From positions 1 through 33,747 of the forward strand of contig JABDCU010000005.1 of the NCBI GenBank assembly GCA_013287965.1: 33,747 nucleotides of DNA, read 5' to 3'. The notes beneath the pieces are model-generated. The model was not told the origin of the DNA and did not search any database. It saw only the letters and a list, made by a program, of their open reading frames with translations. Both the position numbers and the translations under genes were made by a program. Of the stretch, positions 18,336 to 26,747 are shown piece by piece. Numbering within the stretch: position 1 is the stretch's first letter; every line of letters begins with the position of its first letter. Source of the stretch: Candidatus Omnitrophota bacterium (GTDB lineage: Bacteria > Omnitrophota > Gorgyraeia > Zapsychrales > Fredricksoniimonadaceae).

Positions 18336-19040
18336 TTATTTTCTTTTCGGACCACCTAATATTTTTTTCTTCATAAAATAGCCGCACAATTCCACATCCG
18401 GCATTTCATCTATCTCATAAGACTGCCAAAACGGCATCACGTACGCCGCGATCTTGCCTCCCAGGCGGTTACGGGACTTTCTTAACACTGATGGTTTAAA
18501 AACATAGATCGAACCATTCTCCAGGAATAACGGGTCCCGCTCCTGGCGGCGGCCGCGGTTGCGGTAATCAAAGGTCAGACTTTCCAATTTACTTCCCTTT
18601 TTTTTCCACAAACAAAAATCCCCCAAGACAGCCGCGGAAAACAATGAATCGGCTTTTTGGGAAATAAGCGCCTTAATGGCCCCATCAATGTCCCCGGATG
18701 TCCTTAAAGGCGATGTCGCCTGTAAAAAAACCATCAGGTCAACTTTTTTGCGCTGACCGGCTTCGATCTCATCCAAGGCATGCAGCAAGGCATCTTCCGA
18801 CGAGGCCTTGTCCCCCGCGATCGCCTTGGGCCTAAGAATGGCCTTGGCCCCGGCCTTTTGGGCGACACTCAAGATCTCATCACTGTCCGATGACACAAAA
18901 ACACTGCTAATGGACCGGCTTTGCCTGGCTTGTTGGATCGACCAAACTAACAAGGGTTTCCCGCAAAAATCAATAAGGTTTTTGCGCGGGATCACCTTGG
19001 ACCCGCCCCGCGCCGGAATAATAGCCACGATATTCATCAT
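18336..19040 (-). CDS. neuA: Acylneuraminate (CMP-nonulosonate) cytidylyltransferase
   Basis: MNIVAIIPARGGSKVIPRKNLIDFCGKPLLVWSIQQA...VSSDSDEIL...FLQATSPLRTSGDIDGAI...LENGSIYVF. Symbol denotes family; exact substrate unknown. Confidence 0.9.
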   Translation of the reverse strand: MMNIVAIIPARGGSKVIPRKNLIDFCGKPLLVWSIQQARQSRSISSVFVSSDSDEILSVAQKAGAKAILRPKAIAGDKASSEDALLHALDEIEAGQRKKVDLMVFLQATSPLRTSGDIDGAIKALISQKADSLFSAAVLGDFCLWKKKGSKLESLTFDYRNRGRRQERDPLFLENGSIYVFKPSVLRKSRNRLGGKIAAYVMPFWQSYEIDEMPDVELCGYFMKKKILGGPKRK

Positions 19041-19047
19041 GCCCCTC

Positions 19048-20205
19048 TCAATGAGCGTCCAATTGTTTTAAGACCAGTTCCCTGACAAATTCGTACGAAG
19101 GCTTGGCCCTATTATTCATGATATACTCCGCGCAGGCCTTTGTCTGACGGAGATACTCCTCATGGCCCATGGTCCTGATATGGTCCAACTTTTTTTTGAA
19201 CGATCCGTATTCACATTCATCCATGGACCAAAACCCCTGGCATGGAAAATCAAATTGGGCGTCCCCTGAGAAATTACAGGACAAGACCTTGGCCCCCCAT
19301 CCAAAGGCCTCACGGGCAAGGGTCGAGAAAAAAGCGACCGTTACCCCGCTGCGGTCCACCGCGCCATAAGAGGACATCTGTTCCCTGTTGGCCTTGATCA
19401 GGGTGATCCGGTCACCGTATTTATTTAAAAAATATTCTTCTTCCTTTTTATTATCGTAACGCAGGGCAACGCAAAGGCTGGTCTTTTGTTCCTTGACATA
19501 ACGGCTGAGAAAATCATCCAAGGTCACCATGGCTTTCCTGACACTGTGCATCTGTTTTCCCGAAAGGGTCTCTTCATCCCATTCTGAGATCAAACACAGG
19601 TCAAATTCAGACCCAAGATTTTGTTTGGATAAAAAAGATTTATAATACCTGGCCTTCAGTGAACCTCCGGGATAGTAAGTGTCAATTTGATGGGCATGCT
19701 CTTTGAACAGCTCCACATCATTCATGCCGAAACAGACCAGCAAGGGCATGGATATAATACTGCCCGGCTGGGGGAACGGCGGCCGGGAATCTTTCAGGCA
19801 GTCCCGGATCCGTGAGCCGTTTTGGATGGCGATGAATTGCGCGTCCTTATAGATCCTGCTGATCAATTGGAAAGGATAACTATTATCGACAAAGGTGATC
19901 ACGGCTTTAGGATGCATATACTGGATACAAGCCAGTAAATAAAGACGGTACAAGCTTCCCAATAATTTCTTTAAAGATTTTACCGGGTCGCGATCGGTCT
20001 GCCCATAACGCATCGCTTTGATATGCTTTAAATTGCTTAAAATACCGAATAATATCCGGGGCGTTATATACAGCACTTCGCGCCTGGAATGAAGGACAAC
20101 ATGGTCAATGCCTTCCAGGACCATTTTGCCAAGGGCCTCACTGCCGGTGGTGTCAAATATGACGACCTGGCTTTTCTTGGGATTAGTGAATTTGATGCTG
20201 GCCAT
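19048..20205 (-). CDS. Surface carbohydrate biosynthesis protein (possible GT-B-like); paralog of 13688-14854
   Basis: 385 aa, colinear with the 13688-14854 product; DNA similarity is also evident (e.g. 13903-13985 vs 19248-19330). Confidence 0.7.
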   Translation of the reverse strand: MASIKFTNPKKSQVVIFDTTGSEALGKMVLEGIDHVVLHSRREVLYITPRILFGILSNLKHIKAMRYGQTDRDPVKSLKKLLGSLYRLYLLACIQYMHPKAVITFVDNSYPFQLISRIYKDAQFIAIQNGSRIRDCLKDSRPPFPQPGSIISMPLLVCFGMNDVELFKEHAHQIDTYYPGGSLKARYYKSFLSKQNLGSEFDLCLISEWDEETLSGKQMHSVRKAMVTLDDFLSRYVKEQKTSLCVALRYDNKKEEEYFLNKYGDRITLIKANREQMSSYGAVDRSGVTVAFFSTLAREAFGWGAKVLSCNFSGDAQFDFPCQGFWSMDECEYGSFKKKLDHIRTMGHEEYLRQTKACAEYIMNNRAKPSYEFVRELVLKQLDAH

Positions 20206-20207
20206 GT

Positions 20208-22058
20208 TTATTTTTTGATCTCCTGCTCTAAAATGTGATTAAGCTCCCGGATCAGATGGCCAACGGACTTTTCATTTAAACCGTGGAACCTGGCCCCTTG
20301 AATGATGTTTTCCTGATACCCTTTGTTACAACTGCCGCAATATAACCCATACCGCCTTAAAACATGTTCCACATGGTCATTCTTATCGATCAGGTCGGCA
20401 ATGCTGGTGTTCTTATTGATCGGTAAAAGGCCCGCGGCGCGTAAAGAGGGCATCTGTTTTTTATAATAAGGGGCCTGTAAAAGGCGCCAAAAGGCGGCAT
20501 GAAAGACATCCGGGTCGCGGTCGAATTCACACCAGTAGCCGATGGTGGCCTCGTCCCATGAGAGATCATCCTGTATCAAATGGCCCAAGACTTGCCGGGG
20601 AATAATAATATGGAGATTGGCCTTGGAGCCGGCATCAATAAGGTCCAAACGGCCGTCCTGTATCTTAAAATCAAGAGAAAACATTTCTTTTCCCTGATAC
20701 TCCTGTAAAACAGTCATCCTGACACAAATGTTTTCACAAAAAATGATCTCAGGGACGTCATTAAACTTTAACAAATAATCGCGGAGCTGTTTTTCATTGA
20801 CCGTGCGGCCGACCGGATAAAACCGATCAAATATCTCTTGTTTATAAACAGCATCGATATATTCCCTGACCACCTCGGGCCGGTAAAGCATCCGACGTTT
20901 GGAAACGGAATAATTCCTGTGAAAACGTCCTGTTTGGCTCTTCCAGGATTCCCCTGGCAGCAGATCAATGACCAGGAATTTTTCTTTCCGGAACTCATCT
21001 TTAATTTCCATGACACTATTTTCATGCACGGACCTATCGTACTGTCGGTGCTGAGGGTGCCATAACCTGAAATGTGAGGCAAAGGGCAGCAGGGCCTTGG
21101 CCCTGTAAAGCTTGACGGCCTTCTTCATCATTAATTTCACGCCGCTTTTCGATCTCTCATAAAAAGCATCCTTTTGCTCAGGGGTCAAATGCCGCCAGGT
21201 CAGCGGATAACCCGATGCATTGATAGAAAATCCGCTCATCAGGACATCAATGGGCGGCAGTAATTTAGCGATCTTATTATTAACGCCCGCGTCATTGATA
21301 TTAAGGACATGAAAATCATGGATGCTTATCAAAACAATGGAATCATTCCAAAGGCTTTCCGGCTCATAAACAGTCAGGGAAACAGCGTCATTGAATTTGT
21401 ACGTTTGACCAAACGCCAATGGACGAAGATCTGTAAACCCTGATTTTTTTAAAATTCTGGATATTCTTTGGTTGGGGAAAGCAGGGAATAAGATCGGGGT
21501 TGAACGGTCAAAGTGTTTCAAGGTATTTTCATGCAAATGATCGGAATGTTCATGGGATATCCAAATAGCTGACGGGTGAAGGTCCTCTATTTTCCCTTGA
21601 AATCCCGGATACTGCAGCCAAGCCCCCATGAATGCCGGACCCAAAAGCCATGGGTCTGTAAGGATTGAAAAATCCTCATGACGAATCTCCACACAAGCAT
21701 GAGAATGCAAAATAAACTCAACGGCCCTGTCCATTTTCTGCTGACTTTCAAAATCCGAGTTAGCTGTGGGAAATAAAGCCATATCAACGAATAATTCATT
21801 GTCTTTAATGACGACCGGCATCCCTTTAAGCCCTTGTCCCTTGATATTAACGGCCTGGCCATTCAAATGAAACTTCCATCCATGCGCGGGACACTCAAAA
21901 TGGTCCCCTGCCAGGGCCACATCTCCCCCCATGTGAGGGCAGATATTGGACAGCAAAGAGTATTGCTCACCCTCTTTGACCAAAAAATATTCCGATTTAT
22001 CCAACCGGATGGGCGCGGGCAGACGTTTAAAATTGTTAATGTTCCCTAAAGACCGCAT
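20208..22058 (-). CDS. CMP-N-acetylneuraminate hydroxylase (CMAH)-like Rieske/metallo-beta-lactamase-fold oxygenase with a C-terminal CxxC (DUF1858-like) domain
   Basis: Rieske motif CPHMGGDVALAGDHFECPAHGWKF; MBL motif SHEHSDHL; CMAH-like blocks DPWLLGPAFMGAW, ASGYPLTW and LSWDEATIGYWCEFDRDPDVFHAAFW; C-terminus NTSIADLIDKNDHVEHVLRRYGLYCGSCNKGYQENIIQGARFHGL resembles DUF1858 redox-disulfide domains. Confidence 0.85.
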   Translation of the reverse strand: MRSLGNINNFKRLPAPIRLDKSEYFLVKEGEQYSLLSNICPHMGGDVALAGDHFECPAHGWKFHLNGQAVNIKGQGLKGMPVVIKDNELFVDMALFPTANSDFESQQKMDRAVEFILHSHACVEIRHEDFSILTDPWLLGPAFMGAWLQYPGFQGKIEDLHPSAIWISHEHSDHLHENTLKHFDRSTPILFPAFPNQRISRILKKSGFTDLRPLAFGQTYKFNDAVSLTVYEPESLWNDSIVLISIHDFHVLNINDAGVNNKIAKLLPPIDVLMSGFSINASGYPLTWRHLTPEQKDAFYERSKSGVKLMMKKAVKLYRAKALLPFASHFRLWHPQHRQYDRSVHENSVMEIKDEFRKEKFLVIDLLPGESWKSQTGRFHRNYSVSKRRMLYRPEVVREYIDAVYKQEIFDRFYPVGRTVNEKQLRDYLLKFNDVPEIIFCENICVRMTVLQEYQGKEMFSLDFKIQDGRLDLIDAGSKANLHIIIPRQVLGHLIQDDLSWDEATIGYWCEFDRDPDVFHAAFWRLLQAPYYKKQMPSLRAAGLLPINKNTSIADLIDKNDHVEHVLRRYGLYCGSCNKGYQENIIQGARFHGLNEKSVGHLIRELNHILEQEIKK

Positions 22059-22078
22059 TCGTTATTAGCTCCCCATGC

Positions 22079-23038
22079 CTAACAGCCCTGACACGCCAAA
22101 CACATCGGGTTTCTGTCATGCAGCAGGTCGTCCCGGACCTTGATCATCTTGTCCCCTGCCCAAGCCTCTGCCAGCGACATTGTTTCAAAGTTCCCGAGTT
22201 TAAGCATTTTCCCGTAAAAAGTGCAGCAAGGCAGGATGTCCCTGTTGGCAAAAATGGCCAGCCGGCGGAAAGGGTCATTGCAATTGAACTGTTTTGGTTT
22301 TTTCCCGCCGGTAAAATCCTGGAAATGTTTGCGCAGGTGCATGTCAACAATTTCAACCCTCTCTTGCCAAAACGCTAAAAAATCTTTTTCTTCATGTTTA
22401 TTCCCATCCATCTCAACGAAGGAAACCCGCATGATAGGAAGGAGGCTCTTGCGCCGCTGTTTCTCCTTTAAGATCAAAAGCACATTATCCACGACCTTTT
22501 GGTATAATCCGTTTCCCCTCAACGCCAGATAGGTCTCTTTGGAGAAAGCATCGATCGAAGTAAAAAGATGCACCAGGCCGGAATCAAAGATCTCATCAAC
22601 ATATTTATGCAATAACAGGCCGTTGGTAATGACGCGGGAATCCATCCCGCCTATCGCGTGGAATTCCTTGATGACAGGGAAACAACGGTTGTCCAACAGC
22701 GGTTCTCCGATCGATATGTTGATGGACGGCAAAGCCATTTCTTTGGCTTCCCTAAAGAATTTTTCCAATATAGTATCGGACAACTTCGCTTTGGTGTTGA
22801 TCGTGTAAGGAAGGTCGGGATGTTCCTCCGTGTTCCGCGGGCAAAAAACGCAGGACTCATTGCAGGAATCAACCAACTCCAGATCCACATGCAAAGGGGC
22901 CGTTAACAGATGGTCCGGCCCTGCTTTAGTCCAGGATTCCCGGTATTCCCTATAACGTTTCCCGAAAGTTTCAGCCAAGCGCTCTTCCAAATCATCAGCC
23001 TGGTTACGGATCACACCGCCTGACATTATTTTTTCCAT
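22079..23038 (-). CDS. Radical SAM protein with SPASM-like C-terminus
   Basis: LELVDSCNESCVFCPRNTEEHPDLPY contains CxxxCxxC; C-terminal cysteines ILPCCTFYGKMLKLGNF...NPMCLACQGC fit an auxiliary cluster region. Confidence 0.88.
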   Translation of the reverse strand: MEKIMSGGVIRNQADDLEERLAETFGKRYREYRESWTKAGPDHLLTAPLHVDLELVDSCNESCVFCPRNTEEHPDLPYTINTKAKLSDTILEKFFREAKEMALPSINISIGEPLLDNRCFPVIKEFHAIGGMDSRVITNGLLLHKYVDEIFDSGLVHLFTSIDAFSKETYLALRGNGLYQKVVDNVLLILKEKQRRKSLLPIMRVSFVEMDGNKHEEKDFLAFWQERVEIVDMHLRKHFQDFTGGKKPKQFNCNDPFRRLAIFANRDILPCCTFYGKMLKLGNFETMSLAEAWAGDKMIKVRDDLLHDRNPMCLACQGC

Positions 23039-23050
23039 ATATCCTCTCCT

Positions 23051-23533
23051 TTAAAAAACTTTACGAAGTTCCATGAGGGTAAAATAACCGTCCCCATGTT
23101 TCTCTCTGCCAACCGGACAAAACCCGGTACTTTCAAAGCAGCGCAAAGAAGCTTTATTGTCTTCTTTAATTAGGGCCTTTAAAACTTTTACTTCGGGCAA
23201 AAAAAAGATCTTTTGACTTGTTTGCTTAAGCGCCTGGGCACCCAGGCCTTTGCCCCGATGGCCGTCATTAATGGCCATGCTCACCAAGGCACCATCATGC
23301 TTTAGATCATAACGCACCTGGCCGACGGGAACACCGTTGTCCAAGATGATAAAAAGCTTCACGTCATTGCGCTGCAATGTCTCTTTAAACCACTCCAAAT
23401 GCTCCTGGCGCCCGACACTGCGCGCCTGGATAGATTGGGAACAGACCAAAGGATCATTACGCAATGACAAAAGAAATTCCGCGTCTTCCCAAACGGCAGA
23501 GCGCAATGTGATCTGCGCCGGCAATTTATTCAT
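23051..23533 (-). CDS. GNAT N-acetyltransferase, PseH-like
   Basis: MNKLPAQITLRSAVWEDAEFLLSLRNDPLVCSQSIQ...HLEWFKETLQRNDVKLFIILDNGVPVGQVRYD...VSMAINDGHRGKGLGAQALK...NKASLRCFESTGF. ATG at 23533 overlaps the pseI stop by 8 bp (ATGAATAA). Confidence 0.85.
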   Translation of the reverse strand: MNKLPAQITLRSAVWEDAEFLLSLRNDPLVCSQSIQARSVGRQEHLEWFKETLQRNDVKLFIILDNGVPVGQVRYDLKHDGALVSMAINDGHRGKGLGAQALKQTSQKIFFLPEVKVLKALIKEDNKASLRCFESTGFCPVGREKHGDGYFTLMELRKVF

Positions 23534-24575
23534 CAATGATGCCCCATGTGACCGGCTCTCCGCGGCCAACCGCTTTCTTTAACCTTTTACCTAACACCTT
23601 TCCTATTTCTTTGGGTGCCAGGCCATGGCCTGGCCTGATAACACGGATATTTTCCGCGGTAACAACATCCCCTTGCCTCATTTCTTTAACAAAAAATAAT
23701 GACCTACGGAATTTTAAACTGCCCTTCTCCGATGCTGCTGGGCCATAAGAGGCCTGTCCTATGGAGGACTCCGCCAAACGGATATCATTGACCAATCTAT
23801 GCAACTGCCCTGATGATAAAGAAAACGCCGCGTCAGGGCTTTGGTCTGTATCAGAAGATTTAAAATGTTTTTCAATGATATTGGCACCTAAGGCGACCGC
23901 AGCAATGGATGAGACGCTGTCAGTGGTATGGTCTGAGAGGCCTGTCACCACATCAAACTGCCTGCGCATGTCCATGATCTGTGCCAAGTTCATCTCTTGC
24001 GGTTTCGCCGGATACGCGCTCACACAATGAAGAAGGGCCAAATTTTTGGTCCCATGCCCGCGTAATACATCCACCGCGTGGCGTATCTCCTGCAAGGAAG
24101 CCATGCCGGTGGACATGATCACCGGCTTTCCCGTCTGCGCGACCTTTTTTAACAAAGGATCATCCACTAATTCAAATGAAGCAATTTTATACGCGGGGAC
24201 ATCCAATGTTTCCAAGAAGTCTACCGCCGTCTCATCAAAAGGCGTTGAAAAAAAGTGCAGGCCTATCCTTTCCGCATCTTCTTTTAAAGGCTTGTGCCAT
24301 TCCCAGGGGGTTTGAGCTTGCTTGTACAACTGATACAAGGTCTTGTCCTTCCAAAGAGGATGGTCTATATGAAAATATTCATTATTGCAATCAATGGTCA
24401 TGGTGTCCGGCGTATACGTCTGGAGCTTAATGGCATCAGCCCCTGCTTCTTTGGCAGACCTCACCATGGCCATTGCTTTTTCAAAAGACCCGCCATGGTT
24501 CGCGGACATCTCCGCGATCACATAACAAGGCTGCCCCGTGCCGATGGCCCTATTTTTTATTTTAAACTCCGGCAT
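23526..24575 (-). CDS. pseI: Pseudaminic acid synthase (NeuB family with SAF domain)
   Basis: CYVIAEMSANHGGSFEKAMAMVRSAKEAGADAIKLQTYTPDTMTIDC...FSTPFDETAVDFLE...KIASFELVDDPLL; C-terminal SAF-type segment RRSLFFVKEMRQGDVVTAENIRVIRPGHGL. Confidence 0.94.
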   Translation of the reverse strand: MPEFKIKNRAIGTGQPCYVIAEMSANHGGSFEKAMAMVRSAKEAGADAIKLQTYTPDTMTIDCNNEYFHIDHPLWKDKTLYQLYKQAQTPWEWHKPLKEDAERIGLHFFSTPFDETAVDFLETLDVPAYKIASFELVDDPLLKKVAQTGKPVIMSTGMASLQEIRHAVDVLRGHGTKNLALLHCVSAYPAKPQEMNLAQIMDMRRQFDVVTGLSDHTTDSVSSIAAVALGANIIEKHFKSSDTDQSPDAAFSLSSGQLHRLVNDIRLAESSIGQASYGPAASEKGSLKFRRSLFFVKEMRQGDVVTAENIRVIRPGHGLAPKEIGKVLGKRLKKAVGRGEPVTWGIIDE

Positions 24576-25332
24576 ATGCCCTCAACTTTTGCACATCCAC
24601 CACAAAATCATCCAACGAATCCTGGCGGTCTTTGTTTGTTTCCAGGGAGACAGGCTTGCCCTCATCGATCATTTGGACCAAGAACGGCAAGTCAAATTCT
24701 CCCGAGCCCAAATGCGCATGCGCGTCTTTGGGCGAAAAAAACCCGTCACATAAATGGTACATCGACGGCTTGAGTTTCAGGAATTCGGCCAATACCTTTT
24801 TCCAATCTTTTCCCGCTGCCACCGAATAGCAGATCGCATGCCCGAAATCCAGGCAGAACCCGCGCCCCGTACTTTCAAGCAACCCCTGCACATCTTCAGG
24901 AGAAGCCCCTAAACAAGTCTCTCCGTGAAGCCCGATCAATGGCTTATTTTCAATGACAACCTTTGCGTACATGCCCGGAAACTTTTGTGCCCAAGACTTG
25001 AATTGGGCAATCGACTCTGACAGATCTCCTTTGACGCCCGGATGAAAAATAACATAGGCAGGCGACAAAGCATCAAAAAACCTTTCAACCTGCCTGACCA
25101 ATTCCATATTGGCACCCCTATCGGCAGCGACAGACGGATCAAGCCCCGCGTAACTGTGCGGCGCATGAATGATGTAAGGGATGTCCAACTGCTTCCAGCA
25201 AGCGAGGGTATCCAATGACCCCTGGACCGCGAATAATTCTATGTAATCAAAGATCTTCCTGGCAAACAGCTCTTGGGCTATCGGAGCATACTGCAAATTT
25301 GTTGACCAGATCTTCAGCCCGATCTTAGGCAT
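24562..25332 (-). CDS. Sugar phosphate isomerase/epimerase-like TIM barrel (AP endonuclease 2 superfamily)
   Basis: FDYIELFAVQ...IIHAPHSYAGLDPS...VIENKP...FCLDFGHAICYSV...MYHLCDGF...HLGSGEFDLPFLVQMI: metal-site-like H/E/D residues. Confidence 0.82.
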   Translation of the reverse strand: MPKIGLKIWSTNLQYAPIAQELFARKIFDYIELFAVQGSLDTLACWKQLDIPYIIHAPHSYAGLDPSVAADRGANMELVRQVERFFDALSPAYVIFHPGVKGDLSESIAQFKSWAQKFPGMYAKVVIENKPLIGLHGETCLGASPEDVQGLLESTGRGFCLDFGHAICYSVAAGKDWKKVLAEFLKLKPSMYHLCDGFFSPKDAHAHLGSGEFDLPFLVQMIDEGKPVSLETNKDRQDSLDDFVVDVQKLRAYAGV

Positions 25333-26097
25333 CTAAAGCGTCCTTCCGTCATTGGCCAATGACTTCTGATATCCCTCATTACGCGCAGTGCCCGCGTTCA
25401 TTCCATCGATTTCCGGATGGGCCTGTAAAAACTGCATGACGTCCTTCATATGAAAGAATGCATCTTTCTGGTAAAGCGCATCAAAGATGGCGGACAATTT
25501 CTGATAGTCTTGAGGGCCATCCAATGTCCATCGGCAATGCCCCCAATTCGTTTCATGGCGAATATTGATTTTCTTAAAAATATCACTTTTATAAATATAA
25601 GGTGTTACATGCTCGCGCTCGGAGGGCGCCTTGGCTTCATGCCAGGCCCTGCTTAATGCGTCAAAAGAAAAAACTTCAACATCTTCTCCGTCAGGATATG
25701 TTGCCTCTAAAGCATTCGACGTGTAATCAACACCTGATCCAAAATATTTTTCAACGACACGGTCTATGACATCCGGATCGATCATTGGACAATCCCCGGT
25801 AATGCGGACAATATGCTTAAGGCCGTAGGCCATTGCCGTCTGATAATACCGGTCCAGGACATCATTCACTGGGCCTCGAAAAACTTCAACCCCTAAACTA
25901 GCCGCAAGGTCCGCCACCGCCAAGTCTTGGGGATCCACCGTCGTTGCCACAATGACCCTGTCCACCAATCGGGCATGTTGACAACGGCGTATCACGTGTT
26001 CCAGCACAGGCCTTCCCGCTAAAGGCATCAGCACTTTACCAGGTAAGCGGGAGGCACCCATACGGGCTTGGATAATAACAGCACCTTTGTTCATCAC
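25333..26097 (-). CDS. SpsF/KdsB-like cytidylyltransferase (likely CMP-pseudaminate-type synthase)
   Basis: AVIIQARMGASRLPGKVLMPLAGRPVLEHVIRRCQHARLVDRVIVATTVDPQDLAVADLAASLGVEVFRGPVNDVLDRYYQTA...ITGDCPMIDPDVID. Confidence 0.87.
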   Translation of the reverse strand: MMNKGAVIIQARMGASRLPGKVLMPLAGRPVLEHVIRRCQHARLVDRVIVATTVDPQDLAVADLAASLGVEVFRGPVNDVLDRYYQTAMAYGLKHIVRITGDCPMIDPDVIDRVVEKYFGSGVDYTSNALEATYPDGEDVEVFSFDALSRAWHEAKAPSEREHVTPYIYKSDIFKKINIRHETNWGHCRWTLDGPQDYQKLSAIFDALYQKDAFFHMKDVMQFLQAHPEIDGMNAGTARNEGYQKSLANDGRTL

Positions 26098-26098
26098 A

Positions 26099-26746
26099 TT
26101 AATGGTCCAAATACATTTGCTGTTTTTTCAACAAGACCACGGTACACCCATTATCTGCGTTAACATCCGGCCCCATGGTATGGGTATCATCATTATACCG
26201 CAGTTTGGCCAATTCCATATACCCTCCGGATTGAAGGAACAGCTGTTCATACGCCATTTTCCAAGTGTGCATATTCGCGTCTTTTAAATGATGGTATTTA
26301 CGTTTTAAAAAACAGTCCGGACCAAAATCCCCGATGATCAAATTCCCTTGGTCTTTGACCAGCCGGTCGATCTTCCCGATACACTGGTAAAGCGCGTCAC
26401 GCTCGATCCAGTGCAATACAAAATTGACAATGATCAGGTCAAAAGTCCCGGACAAAGGACAATCTTCCAAGGTGCTATGGATAAATTTTACCGATGGGAA
26501 CTTCTTGCGGCCGTCTTCAACCGCTTTTTTGGACGGCTCAACAGCGGTGGTGTCTGCACCGTATTTTTGATGGATCGCCCCCAGCCTCCAGCCATTGCTG
26601 GCCCCTATTTCCAAAACGCTTTTTGGCTTGAGACCATACAAATCCATCATCAGCAACGGGAAATCCTGGGCCTGGGCTTTTCCCAGATGGTGCTTATTGC
26701 GTTCATACCAGTTATCTCCCTCTGAGTCTAACCAGACATGGTTCAT
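26099..26746 (-). CDS. Class I SAM-dependent methyltransferase
   Basis: KSVLEIGASNGWRLGAIHQKYGADTTAVEPSKKAVEDGRKKFPSVKFIHSTLEDCPLSGTFDLIIVNFVLHWIER. Confidence 0.88.
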   Translation of the reverse strand: MNHVWLDSEGDNWYERNKHHLGKAQAQDFPLLMMDLYGLKPKSVLEIGASNGWRLGAIHQKYGADTTAVEPSKKAVEDGRKKFPSVKFIHSTLEDCPLSGTFDLIIVNFVLHWIERDALYQCIGKIDRLVKDQGNLIIGDFGPDCFLKRKYHHLKDANMHTWKMAYEQLFLQSGGYMELAKLRYNDDTHTMGPDVNADNGCTVVLLKKQQMYLDH

Positions 26747-26747
26747 G

